Shown: positions 7,537-15,318 of the stretch, one piece after another | Layout of the letters: each line of letters opens with the position of its first letter | Numbering within the stretch: position 1 is the stretch's first letter | DNA from: Oscillospiraceae bacterium | Lineage (GTDB): Bacteria > Bacillota_A > Clostridia > Oscillospirales > Oscillospiraceae | Assembly (NCBI GenBank): GCA_017539885.1 | Contig: JAFYCC010000082.1 | Coordinates: forward strand, 1-22,531 | DNA: 22,531 bases | Direction of reading: 5' to 3' | Notes under the pieces: model-generated | What the model saw: the letters and a program-made list of their open reading frames with translations, nothing else | What the model was told of the DNA's origin: nothing | Databases searched by the model: none | Position numbers and translations under genes: made by a program

Positions 7537-7565
7537 TTTACATTTTCCTGCGGCAGAGATACAAT
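7537..7565 (+). promoter_or_regulatory. Promoter of the MFS transporter gene
   Basis: A TTTACA -35 (7537-7542), a 17-nt spacer and a TACAAT -10 (7560-7565). The leader would be about 30 nt and contains AAAGGAG before the ATG at 7601. Confidence 0.75.
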
Positions 7566-7600
7566 AGAAGCGCCAAAAACCGATAAAAGGAGACAGGAAT

Positions 7601-9046
7601 ATGAGCAAAGCCAAATCCGCACCCGGCGGGCTGAAGCTGAACTACAAGCGCACCTTCCTGATCGGCTTCGCCTTTTTCGGCATTCTGCTGCTCTGGCAGG
7701 TCTATGACTCCTGGTGTCCCACCTTTCTGACAGACATATTCGCGCGCAACATCTATGAGATGTCCTCTGCGGAACTGAAGGCCAGCGATCCGTCGAAGAT
7801 CCTTAACGTCCAGTGGATCGTCGGCATCATCATGGCATGCGACAATCTGGCCGCTCTCATTCTTCTGCCGATCTTCGGCAACCTTTCCGACCGCACGAAG
7901 ACGCCTATCGGCAAGCGCATGCCCTTCATCCTCGTGGGCACCTTCGTCTCCGCCGTGGCGTTCCCCTTCATCCCGCTGTTCTTCCACCGCAGCAACGTCG
8001 TCGGCATGGTGGCCATGATGGCGGTCGTGCTGCTGTTCATGATGATGTACCGCAACCCGGCCGTGGCGCTCATGCCGGATATCACGCCCAAGCCGCTGCG
8101 CGCCAAGGCCAACGGCATCATCAACATCATGGGCTATTTCGGCGGTGCCTTTGCAACCGTACTCGGGCTCGTGTTCGTGCTGTCGAAGTACATCAACGCG
8201 CCGCTGGCCGAGCGCAGCATCTGGGTGATCGAGCTGCCCTTCATCATCGGCTCCGTTCTGATGCTGATCTCCGCGCTAGTTCTTTTCAAAACCATTCGCG
8301 AGAATGAACTGGCCGTCCAGCTCAAGGAGGAAATGGAACTGGGCGAACAGCTCGCCGCGGTGGAAACGCCCATCGACGACGACAAGCCCATGTCCGCGGC
8401 CAACCGGCGCATGCTGCTGGCCATCCTCGGCGCGGACTTCCTCTGGTTCATGAGCGACAACGCCCTCGGGACCTACAGCGGCAACTACGTCATCTATCAT
8501 CTGCAGGCCGCCTCCAGCGCCACAATGATCCTTACGATCCTCGGCGGTCTGGCTTCGGTGGTCGGCTTTGCCATAGCGGGCGGCATCGCGGACAAGATCG
8601 GCCGCAAGTGGACGATCTCTGCAGGTCTGATCATCACCTTCGCCGGTCTAGTTATCATGTGCTTCGTCGCTCCGACCGGCAGGATCGCCGCGAACGCCGC
8701 CCACGGCGAATTCACCTTCCCCGTGCTACTCTACGCGGTATGGGTACTTAAGGGCTTCGGCATGGCGCTCGTGCACAACTGCTCCTTCCCGATGGTCGTC
8801 GAGCTGTGCTCGAGCAAAAAGATCGGCAAGTTCACCGGCTACTACTACGCTGCGAGCATGTCCGCCCAGACTGTTACGCCCGTTCTGCTCGGTCTGGTTC
8901 TGAACATGACGCTTGCCTGGCGTGCTCTGCCGGTTTACGCCTGCATCCTTACCGCGTGCAGCTGTGTCGTGTTTACGCTTCTGGTTAAGAACATCAAGGC
9001 GAAGAAGCTGGAAAACGTCAAGGGAATCGAAGCGATCGACGGCTGA
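7601..9046 (+). CDS. MFS transporter, GPH/SUT-like sugar symporter type
   Basis: A 481-residue polytopic membrane protein with about 12 helices. The loop after helix 2 reads GNLSDRTKTPIGKRMPFI, the motif-A variant (DRTxTPxGKRxP) typical of glycoside-pentoside-hexuronide symporters and the related sucrose-transporter group. The matching loop of the second half is GGIADKIGRKWTIS. A long charged central loop (about residues 230-270, with EEMELGEQ and PIDDDKP) separates the halves. These proteins usually bring in sugars or glycosides with H+ or Na+; the substrate is not readable here. The ATG is supported by AAAGGAG 8-9 nt upstream. The gene has its own promoter and is followed 81 nt later by a glycerophosphodiesterase gene with no intrinsic terminator between them, so the two may be co-transcribed. 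Confidence 0.88.
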   Translation: MSKAKSAPGGLKLNYKRTFLIGFAFFGILLLWQVYDSWCPTFLTDIFARNIYEMSSAELKASDPSKILNVQWIVGIIMACDNLAALILLPIFGNLSDRTKTPIGKRMPFILVGTFVSAVAFPFIPLFFHRSNVVGMVAMMAVVLLFMMMYRNPAVALMPDITPKPLRAKANGIINIMGYFGGAFATVLGLVFVLSKYINAPLAERSIWVIELPFIIGSVLMLISALVLFKTIRENELAVQLKEEMELGEQLAAVETPIDDDKPMSAANRRMLLAILGADFLWFMSDNALGTYSGNYVIYHLQAASSATMILTILGGLASVVGFAIAGGIADKIGRKWTISAGLIITFAGLVIMCFVAPTGRIAANAAHGEFTFPVLLYAVWVLKGFGMALVHNCSFPMVVELCSSKKIGKFTGYYYAASMSAQTVTPVLLGLVLNMTLAWRALPVYACILTACSCVVFTLLVKNIKAKKLENVKGIEAIDG

Positions 9047-9127
9047 CCGGACGAACGCAGTTCCGCCTTTCAACCGGCGCTGTGCGCCGTCATCCCCGTC
9101 AGGGAAAGCTATCAAGGAGGATTTCAA

Positions 9128-9955
9128 ATGAACAAACTGCTCAAGGCCGCGCTGATCACCGTCGGCGTATGCGCCGCGGCGGCAGCCGCGGCGGTCGTAC
9201 TGACCGCTCCGGGGCAGGCCGACCCGGAGAAGAAAAAGCTTCTCTGCGGACGCAACGTCGCACACCGCGGTCTGCACGACGATGAGAAGCCCGAGAATTC
9301 CCTGGCCGCCTTTGAGGCAGCCGGCGAGCACGACTACGGCACGGAGCTCGACGCCCGCCTCACCGCCGACGGCGAAGCCGTCATCATGCATGACGACAGC
9401 ACCGGGCGCATGTGCGGTACGGACCTGGTCGTGGCCGAAACGAGCCTTGAGGAACTGAAAGCGCTGCGTCTGCGCGGTACGGAGGAGCAGATCCCGACGC
9501 TGCGCGAGGCGCTCGCCGCCGTGCGCGGCCGCGGGCCGGTCATTCTGGAACTGAAAACAGCGGGCGAAAACAACCCGCTGCTGTGTGAAAAAGTGTTGTC
9601 CGAGATCCGCAGCTACGAAGGCGAGCTGTGCATCGAGAGCTTCGATCCCCGCATCGTCGCGTGGTTCAGGCGAAACGCGCCCGACATCCTGCGCGGTCAG
9701 CTCACGAACTCCTTCGAGGAAATGAAGAAAGGGACCTCTCCCCTTGCAGCCTTCTGTATCGCCAACGGACTGACGAACGTGATCGCACGTCCGCAGTTCA
9801 TCGCACATGGGCCGGGAAAGAAATCCCCTCTCATTCGATTGTCGGAAAAGCTCGGCGCGCTCGACGTGTTCTGGACATCACACGACTGCAGCGTCCAATG
9901 GGACCACGATGCGGTCATCTTTGAGTACTACCGGCCGCGCCCCAAATTCAAATAG
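9128..9955 (+). CDS. Membrane-anchored glycerophosphodiester phosphodiesterase
   Basis: 275 residues. An N-terminal hydrophobic segment (about 5-26, alanine-rich) acts as anchor or uncleaved signal, followed by a GDPD TIM barrel. Active-site landmarks: HRG (H46-R47-G48), PEN (E56), the metal ligands ExD (E73, D75) and HDD (H88), then ELKT near 144-147. GDPDs split glycerophosphodiesters into glycerol-3-phosphate and an alcohol, feeding phosphate and glycerol scavenging from lipids or teichoic acids. The ribosome site is AAGGAGG 8 nt before the ATG. A small GC hairpin without T-run (9075-9089) lies in the gap after the transporter. The last 28 bp overlap the convergent HAD phosphatase gene. 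Confidence 0.92.
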   Translation: MNKLLKAALITVGVCAAAAAAAVVLTAPGQADPEKKKLLCGRNVAHRGLHDDEKPENSLAAFEAAGEHDYGTELDARLTADGEAVIMHDDSTGRMCGTDLVVAETSLEELKALRLRGTEEQIPTLREALAAVRGRGPVILELKTAGENNPLLCEKVLSEIRSYEGELCIESFDPRIVAWFRRNAPDILRGQLTNSFEEMKKGTSPLAAFCIANGLTNVIARPQFIAHGPGKKSPLIRLSEKLGALDVFWTSHDCSVQWDHDAVIFEYYRPRPKFK

Positions 9956-10728
9956 TCCGCCAGTTCACCGACATCGGCGAACACATAGTCCGGTTTCGCG
10001 GGAGATGCCTCGAGCATCTCCCGTTTCGTTTCGCCTGAGAGCACCAGAACGGACACCGCTCCCGCGTTGTTTGCCGCGGCAATATCCGTATACAGCCGGT
10101 CCCCGACGCAGCAGATCTGCTCGTTGGGGACTCCGAATTTAGTTGACATAATGTCAACCATGCGCCGTGCCGGCTTGCCGATAAAGACCGGCTCCCTCCC
10201 GGTGGCAGCGGTAAGCAGCGCACAGATGCTGCCGCAGTCGGGAAGCACCTCGTCTCCCGGCATGGGACAGACCCAGTCCGGGTTGGCGGCGATGAACGGC
10301 GCGCCGCGCCGGAGCAGATGTACGGCCTTTTCGAGCTTCTCATAGGTGAGCTCGCGATCAAACCCGACGAGCACGAGGCAGTCGTCCGTATCGCCGAGCG
10401 GCACGCCGAAGCTCTCCAGCTCGCGGCACAGCGCTGCCGTTCCGACGACGTAGACCTCCCTCCCGGGATAGTTCTCCAGGATATAGGCTGCGGAAGCCTC
10501 GCCCGAAGTGAACACGTTTTCCCGCTCGCACGGAAAGCCCATTCCGCGCATTCGGTTTACATAATCTCTAGTGCTGCGCGATGAGTTGTTCGTCAGATAA
10601 ACGAAACGGCTGCCTCGCGTCTGCAGCGTGCGCAGAAACCGCGAGGCGCCTGGCAGCGGCGCGTCGCCGAGGTTGAGAGTGCCGTCCATATCCAGCAGAA
10701 ACAGCCGGCAGCCGAGCAGCTTATCCAT
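9928..10728 (-). CDS. HAD-IIA family phosphatase (NagD-like)
   Basis: 266 residues, the normal length for the NagD/PGP-type subfamily with a C2 cap. Motif I is DMDGTL (D13 nucleophile, D15 acid/base), motif II LTNNSS (46-50 region), motif III the lysine in IGKPA (K185), and motif IV GDRLYTD (D210, D215). These enzymes dephosphorylate small phosphate esters such as nucleotides, sugar phosphates or phosphoglycolate; the substrate is not predictable. Its ATG lies inside the end of the AAA+ ATPase gene (ATGGATAA, 8-bp overlap), with GGAG 6 nt upstream, so translation is coupled. The 3' end runs 28 bp into the convergent glycerophosphodiesterase gene, with no terminator seen between them. Confidence 0.93.
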   Translation of the reverse strand: MDKLLGCRLFLLDMDGTLNLGDAPLPGASRFLRTLQTRGSRFVYLTNNSSRSTRDYVNRMRGMGFPCERENVFTSGEASAAYILENYPGREVYVVGTAALCRELESFGVPLGDTDDCLVLVGFDRELTYEKLEKAVHLLRRGAPFIAANPDWVCPMPGDEVLPDCGSICALLTAATGREPVFIGKPARRMVDIMSTKFGVPNEQICCVGDRLYTDIAAANNAGAVSVLVLSGETKREMLEASPAKPDYVFADVGELADYLNLGRGR

Positions 10729-12211
10729 GCTCCGCTCCGTCCCCTGCGCCGGTGTCTTCGGCCGGCTTTTCGTCCTCTTCGCTCTCGAAAACGTCCTCCG
10801 GCAGCAGCGCCATCAGATCCTCACGCGTAGGCGATTCCATAGCGGCGACCCGGTTGGCCTGCCGCGAGATCATATCCTCGAAGCGGTTGCGCACGTCGCG
10901 GCCGTTGCCGAAGTTCTCGTCGCGGTTCTCATAGAGGTCGTTGAAGAGCGCCCTGGCGCGTTCAGCGGCTTCCGGCGTCGGTACGTAGCCGTTTTTCTTG
11001 CAGCGCATCTCGAACATCTGAAAGAGCTGCTCCCCGTTGTAGTCCGGGAAGTAGATGTACTTGTTGAAGCGGCTCTCGAGGCCCGGATTGGAAGAGATGA
11101 ATTTCTCCATCGGCTCGTCATAGCCCGCGACGATCACCACGAGGTCGTCACGGTGATCCTCCATGGCCTTGAGCAGGATCTCCGTGGCTTCGCGGCCGAA
11201 GTCGTTCTCGCCGCCGTTGGCAAGCGAATAGGCCTCGTCGATGAACAGGACGCCGCCGAGCGCGGACTGGATGACCTCCTGCGTCTTCAGAGCGGTCTGC
11301 CCGACGTAGCCGGCGACGAGACCGCTTCGGTCGACCTCTACGAGCTGCCCCTTGGAGAGCACGCCGACGGAGGCGTAGAGCCCCGCGAGCAGGCGCGCCA
11401 CTGTGGTCTTGCCGGTGCCGGGATTGCCGAGGAAAACCAGATGCAGGCTCATAGGCGGCACGGGCAGTTCGGCTTCCGTGCGCAGCTTGCGGACCTTCAT
11501 GAGATTGACGAGGCTGCGCACCTCTTTTTTGACCTCTTCGAGGCCGACGAGGGAATCGAGTTCCTCCATGAGTTCCTCGAAGCTCTTCTCGCTCTTCTGC
11601 TCCGTCTGCGCCGCGCTCTCGGGCGTCCGGGCGGCGTCCCTGCCGGGGGCGGCCGCGCCGGAGGCTGAGACGGGATGCTTTTCCGTGAAGGACGGCTCCC
11701 CGCTGGTAACGTAACTCATGGGATCGAGACCGGCCTTGTCCTTTTTGACGCCTGCGCTGTCGCAGATCGCGCTCAGTTTGTCCGCGCAATCGGTGATATA
11801 GCTTGCCTCGGCCATGCTCACGTCGTCGTCGACGGCGGCAAGCGTCAGCAGGATATTCGTCATGGCGCGCACAAACAGGCGGGAGGCCGTCGCTCCGCGC
11901 TTTTTGTCACTCTCCGCGAGCGTCCAGAAGAACAGCGGCGGGAGAAACTCGCGCTTCTCGCAGATTTTCGCTGTCAGTTCCCAGAGCATGACCGCAGGTG
12001 TCTGCTCATCCTTCGAGGCCAGCGCGTTATAAGCTTCAACGTGCGACTGTGTCACGCCGCCGCTGCACTGCCAGAGGCCGCAGGCGGTCTCGCGCATGAA
12101 TTCATCCACGCGGCGGGCAAAGCTCCGCCCCGCTGCCTTGTAAAAGGCCTCCGTATTGCTGATATAGGCTTTGCGCAGCGCCTCCGGTCCGCGCTTCCAG
12201 GTACTGGGCAT
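10721..12211 (-). CDS. AAA+ ATPase of the CbxX/CfxQ-SpoVK family
   Basis: 496 residues. An N-terminal helical domain (1-150) contains an acidic AAVDDDVSMAEASYI segment, loosely TerB-like. A low-complexity linker (about 165-210) follows, then one AAA+ module: Walker A GNPGTGKTT (262-270), pore loop GYVGQT (301-306), Walker B VLFIDEA (321-327), sensor 1 near IVAGY (360-364), and an arginine finger in NPGLESRF (R381). The C-terminal tail is acidic. Relatives include Rubisco activase CbbX and the sporulation protein SpoVK; such rings remodel a partner protein. No Rubisco genes are present. The BofA-family gene 99 nt upstream hints at a sporulation or envelope role, but that is inference. The start ATG has only AAAGG at about 10 nt. 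Confidence 0.9.
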   Translation of the reverse strand: MPSTWKRGPEALRKAYISNTEAFYKAAGRSFARRVDEFMRETACGLWQCSGGVTQSHVEAYNALASKDEQTPAVMLWELTAKICEKREFLPPLFFWTLAESDKKRGATASRLFVRAMTNILLTLAAVDDDVSMAEASYITDCADKLSAICDSAGVKKDKAGLDPMSYVTSGEPSFTEKHPVSASGAAAPGRDAARTPESAAQTEQKSEKSFEELMEELDSLVGLEEVKKEVRSLVNLMKVRKLRTEAELPVPPMSLHLVFLGNPGTGKTTVARLLAGLYASVGVLSKGQLVEVDRSGLVAGYVGQTALKTQEVIQSALGGVLFIDEAYSLANGGENDFGREATEILLKAMEDHRDDLVVIVAGYDEPMEKFISSNPGLESRFNKYIYFPDYNGEQLFQMFEMRCKKNGYVPTPEAAERARALFNDLYENRDENFGNGRDVRNRFEDMISRQANRVAAMESPTREDLMALLPEDVFESEEDEKPAEDTGAGDGAEHG

Positions 12212-12310
12212 GGTGTTCCGACCTTTCTAATAAGTTGGGCAGGAAAAAAGATTCTCTGAAACGGCCTGCCGGCGTTCTCCGCCCGCAGACAGAAAAGCGG
12301 CTTTATCCGG

Positions 12311-12574
12311 CTACAGCAGATATTTGATGAGCAGCAGTATGATCACGCCCGGCACGCCCAAAATGCCCGTGACGATCGCGTTGAACCAGTTGAGGTTCAG
12401 ACTCAGTCCGAGGGGCGCACCGACAAAATTGAGCAGCAGCAGCGCAGCGAAACCGATGATCGCGTTAAACAGCAGTTTCAGCGCCAGTTTGAGCGAGGTC
12501 CTGAAGAGTTTGCCGAGCAGCACGAGCAGCAGTATGCCAACGACTGCGAGAAATATTAGGGTAATCTTATCCAT
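12311..12574 (-). CDS. BofA family protein (pro-sigma-K processing inhibitor type)
   Basis: 87 residues, the same length I recall for B. subtilis BofA, with hydrophobic segments at about 4-20 and 30-50 and a hydrophobic C-terminus. The end LNWFNAIVTGILGVPGVIIL matches the family pattern of Asn plus GILGxPG. In B. subtilis BofA sits in the outer forespore membrane and holds the SpoIVFB protease inactive until the sigma-G signal arrives. Whether this homologue does the same is not known. The ATG at 12574 has CGGAG 6-7 nt upstream. The 5' leader is unusually GC-rich and palindromic (12648-12695). It is the first gene of a likely unit with the AAA+ ATPase and HAD phosphatase. Confidence 0.8.
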   Translation of the reverse strand: MDKITLIFLAVVGILLLVLLGKLFRTSLKLALKLLFNAIIGFAALLLLNFVGAPLGLSLNLNWFNAIVTGILGVPGVIILLLIKYLL

Positions 12575-12647
12575 CCGACACTCCGAAATGAATTCGCGCT
12601 CCTGTTGAATCTTTGTCTGCTCCGTCGGGCGCGAAGTGCAATTGATC

Positions 12648-12695
12648 CGCCGCGGCAAATGCCCGCGCGGGCCCGCGCCGCCGGTTGCCGCGGCG
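12648..12695 (-). repeat. Nested GC-rich inverted repeat in the BofA gene leader
   Basis: CGCCGCGGCAA (12648-12658) and TTGCCGCGGCG (12685-12695) are a perfect 11-bp inverted pair. The 26 bp between them contain the palindromes CCCGCGCGGG and CGCGGGCCCGCG. No coding explanation was found. It would lie in the transcribed leader if the promoter at 12712-12741 is right. Confidence 0.75.
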
Positions 12696-12711
12696 CATTC
12701 GTTCTTACGAA

Positions 12712-12741
12712 ATATTACACCTCCGGACGGTCTTTTGTCCA
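12712..12741 (-). promoter_or_regulatory. Possible promoter of the BofA-AAA-HAD unit
   Basis: On the minus strand, TGGACA (12741-12736), an 18-nt spacer and TAATAT (12717-12712). Match to sigma-A is moderate; sporulation sigma factors were not excluded. Together with 12575-12999 this is a 425-bp gene-free stretch: it holds the BofA leader, this site, nothing recognised in about 12745-12890, then the operon promoter at 12915. Confidence 0.4.
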
Positions 12742-12914
12742 TAGCATTCTATTACGTCCGGGCCAGGCCGGATCCGCTTGTGCAGGGTACTTACATGCGA
12801 TGGCACAGGAAAAGCGGCTGCTTTCCGCGCTGCCGGATGGCGGTACAAAAAAGCTGCCATGCTGATCAAGCGGCGCGGCCGGACCGCCAGGGACGCGGAT
12901 GCGTCCGCTTTCAC

Positions 12915-12943
12915 TTGCAATTTCGCCGGGAATACGATATACT
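12915..12943 (+). promoter_or_regulatory. Promoter of the topoisomerase-YitT-lipoprotein operon
   Basis: A TTGCAA -35 (12915-12920), a 17-nt spacer and a TATACT -10 (12938-12943), with an overlapping TATAAT at 12945-12950. A short palindrome GGACGC-GGAT-GCGTCC (12891-12906) lies 8 bp upstream of the -35 and could be an operator. The leader would be about 50 nt. Confidence 0.75.
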
Positions 12944-12999
12944 ATATAATTGACTTAGTATCGAAGAAAACACAATATTTTGCGATTAGGAGCAGTTGC

Positions 13000-14991
13000 A
13001 TGAGCAAATCGAAAGCATACGGCAACGAGAGCATATCCCAGCTCAAAGGCGCGGACCGTGTCCGCAAGCGTCCGGGCGTCATCTTCGGCTCGGACGGGCT
13101 GGACGGCTGCGAACACGCCGTTTTTGAGATTCTCTCCAACGCCATCGACGAGGCGCGCGAAGGCCACGGAGATCTGATCACGGTGACCCGCTACGAGGAC
13201 AAGAGCATCGAGGTCGAAGATCAGGGCCGCGGCTGTCCTGTAGACTGGAACGAGAAGGAAAAGCGCTACAACTGGGAACTCGTGTTCTGCGAGCTCTACG
13301 CCGGCGGCAAATATGCCAACAACGAGGGCGAAAACTACGAATACTCCCTCGGTCTGAACGGCCTCGGCTCCTGCGCCACGCAGTATTCCTCCGAATACTT
13401 CGACGCGGAGATCTACCGGGACGGTTTCCGTTATGAGCTGCACTTCAAGAAGGGCAACCCCGTCGGCAAGAAGGGGCAGGAGCTCAAAAAGGAACCGACC
13501 GACCGGAAGAAGACCGGCTCGCGATTCCGCTGGAAGCCCGATCTGGACGTTTTCACAGACATCGACATTCCTGTGGAGTACTTTACGGATGTGCTGCGCC
13601 GGCAGGCGGTGGTGAACAAAGGCGTCACCTTCCGCTTCCGCAACCAGAACGGACGGAGCTTCGAGACCACCGACTTTCGTTATGAGAACGGCATCGTCGA
13701 CTATGTCGCGGAACTGGCCGGCGAGGGGCCGCTGACGCAGCCGTATTACATTGAGACGGAACGCCGCGGCCGTGACCGTGAGGACAAGCCGGAATACAAG
13801 GTCAAGCTCTCGGCGGCTTTCTGCTTCACCAATCGCGCGACCGCCATCGAATACTACCACAACAGCTCCTGGCTCGAGCATGGCGGCGCGCCGGACAAGG
13901 CCGTGCGCAGCGCTTTTGTCTCTGCCTTCGATGCCTACATCAAGAAGATCGGCAAGTACCAGAAAAACGAGAGTTCTATCCGGTTCCAGGATGTGGCCGA
14001 CTGCCTCGTGCTCGTGACCAACTGCTTCTCCACGCAGACCTCCTATGAGAACCAGACGAAAAAGGCCATCACGAACCGGTTCATTCAGGAGGCCATGACG
14101 GACTTCCTCAAGGCGCAGCTGGAGGTCTACTGCATCGAGAACAAAGCGGAGGCCGACCGCATCGCCGAACAGCTGCTGATCAACAAACGCAGCCGTGAGC
14201 AGGCCGAAAAGGCGCGGGTGACCATCAAGAAAAAGCTCACCGGCAGCATGGACATCTCCAACCGCGTGCAGAAGTTCGTCGACTGCCGCTCAAAGGATCT
14301 GGACCGGCGTGAGCTCTACATCGTCGAGGGCGACTCGGCGCTCGGCGCCTGCAAGCTCAGCCGCGACGCGGAGTTCCAGGGCATCATGCCCGTGCGCGGC
14401 AAGATTCTCAACTGCCTCAAGGCAGACTACGCCCGCATCTTCAAAAGCGAGATCATCACCGATCTCATCAAGGTGATGGGCTGCGGCGTGGAGGTCAGCG
14501 TCAAAGGCGCCAAGGACATCGCGGCCTTCGATCTCGGCGCTCTGCGCTGGAACAAGATCATCATCTGCACCGACGCCGACGTGGACGGCTTTCAGATACG
14601 CACGCTCATCATCACTATGCTGTACCGCCTGACGCCGACACTCATCCGCGAGGGCTACGTCTTCATTGCGGAATCCCCTCTGTATGAGATCGAGTGCGGC
14701 GGTAAGACCTGGTTCGCCTATTCCGATCGGGAAAAGGCGGAGATCGTGGAGAGCCTCGGCGGCAAGAAGGCGACCATCAACCGCTCCAAGGGCCTTGGCG
14801 AGAACGACCCGGAGATGATGTGGCTGACGACGATGAGTCCGGACACGCGCCGTCTCATCAAGGTCATGCCTGAAGACGCAGAGCGCACCGCCTATATGTT
14901 CGATCTGCTGCTGGGCGACGACCTCAACGGCCGCAAGGCGCACATCGCCGAACACGGGCACGAATTCCTGGACCTCGCGGACATTTCCTGA
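13000..14991 (+). CDS. Divergent type IIA DNA topoisomerase subunit B (GyrB/ParE-like)
   Basis: 663 residues, ParE-sized. The GHKL ATPase part has FEILSNAIDEA (E43, N47, D50), DQGRGCPV (74-81), GLNGLGSCATQ (118-128) and the QTK loop (352-354). The TOPRIM part has EGDSA (443-447) and DADVDG (525-530), then SKGLGE and TTMSP near 596-613. Type IIA enzymes cut both strands, pass a duplex and reseal, using ATP. Odd points: the usual His after DxDxDG is Gln (Q532), and the normal PPLYK block reads SPLYEI (559-564). It may be this lineage's topoisomerase IV B subunit or an extra paralogue. The ATG was chosen because AGGAG lies 7 nt upstream; the frame is open to 12778 but crosses the promoter. First gene of a six-gene operon. 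Confidence 0.92.
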   Translation: MSKSKAYGNESISQLKGADRVRKRPGVIFGSDGLDGCEHAVFEILSNAIDEAREGHGDLITVTRYEDKSIEVEDQGRGCPVDWNEKEKRYNWELVFCELYAGGKYANNEGENYEYSLGLNGLGSCATQYSSEYFDAEIYRDGFRYELHFKKGNPVGKKGQELKKEPTDRKKTGSRFRWKPDLDVFTDIDIPVEYFTDVLRRQAVVNKGVTFRFRNQNGRSFETTDFRYENGIVDYVAELAGEGPLTQPYYIETERRGRDREDKPEYKVKLSAAFCFTNRATAIEYYHNSSWLEHGGAPDKAVRSAFVSAFDAYIKKIGKYQKNESSIRFQDVADCLVLVTNCFSTQTSYENQTKKAITNRFIQEAMTDFLKAQLEVYCIENKAEADRIAEQLLINKRSREQAEKARVTIKKKLTGSMDISNRVQKFVDCRSKDLDRRELYIVEGDSALGACKLSRDAEFQGIMPVRGKILNCLKADYARIFKSEIITDLIKVMGCGVEVSVKGAKDIAAFDLGALRWNKIIICTDADVDGFQIRTLIITMLYRLTPTLIREGYVFIAESPLYEIECGGKTWFAYSDREKAEIVESLGGKKATINRSKGLGENDPEMMWLTTMSPDTRRLIKVMPEDAERTAYMFDLLLGDDLNGRKAHIAEHGHEFLDLADIS

Positions 14992-15003
14992 GGGGGTTTG
15001 AAG

Positions 15004-15315
15004 ATGCACAATAGAATGAGTCTGGATACCGCGAAGAAGCTGACGACCGGGCTCCTCGTCGCCTGCGTGGTCTGCTGTCTGCTCTCCCTGCTTCTCCCCG
15101 AGGCCGACGCCGCGCTGCGCATGATCATCGGCTGGGCGGCCATCGTACTGGCCGTGCTTGGCGTGGCAAGCCTCATCCTCTTCTGCCGCTGCCCGTACTG
15201 CGGCGCACATCTGTTCAAAGGCCTGTACAAAATGAAATTCTGCCCCAGTTGCCGCCGGGACTTCGATACCGGTGCGAAGAAACAAGGCAGCGGCGGCAAG
15301 CGTCCCCGGAGGTAA
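15004..15315 (+). CDS. Small two-helix membrane protein with zinc ribbon, between topoisomerase subunits
   Basis: 103 residues. Two membrane segments (about 15-32 and 40-60) are followed by a zinc ribbon CPYC (C63/C66) and CPSC (C80/C83) and a basic tail (KKQGSGGKRPRR) that could touch nucleic acid. I do not recognise a named family. The start is the ATG at 15004, with GAGGGGG 7 nt upstream; the TTG at 14998 overlaps that site. It begins 12 nt after the B subunit gene and ends 3 nt before the A subunit gene, so it is embedded in the topoisomerase unit. A link to DNA topology or membrane tethering is speculation. Confidence 0.8.
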   Translation: MHNRMSLDTAKKLTTGLLVACVVCCLLSLLLPEADAALRMIIGWAAIVLAVLGVASLILFCRCPYCGAHLFKGLYKMKFCPSCRRDFDTGAKKQGSGGKRPRR

Positions 15316-15318
15316 GGC

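Noticed and set aside
9075..9089. Terminator between the MFS transporter and glycerophosphodiesterase genes
   Set aside because: A 6-bp CGGCGC/GCGCCG stem with a 3-nt loop but no T-run; too weak to call.
12778..12999. Extended N-terminus of the topoisomerase B subunit
   Set aside because: The extra 74 codons cross the promoter at 12915-12943, lack family similarity and have no ribosome site. The ATG at 13000 has AGGAG at the right spacing.
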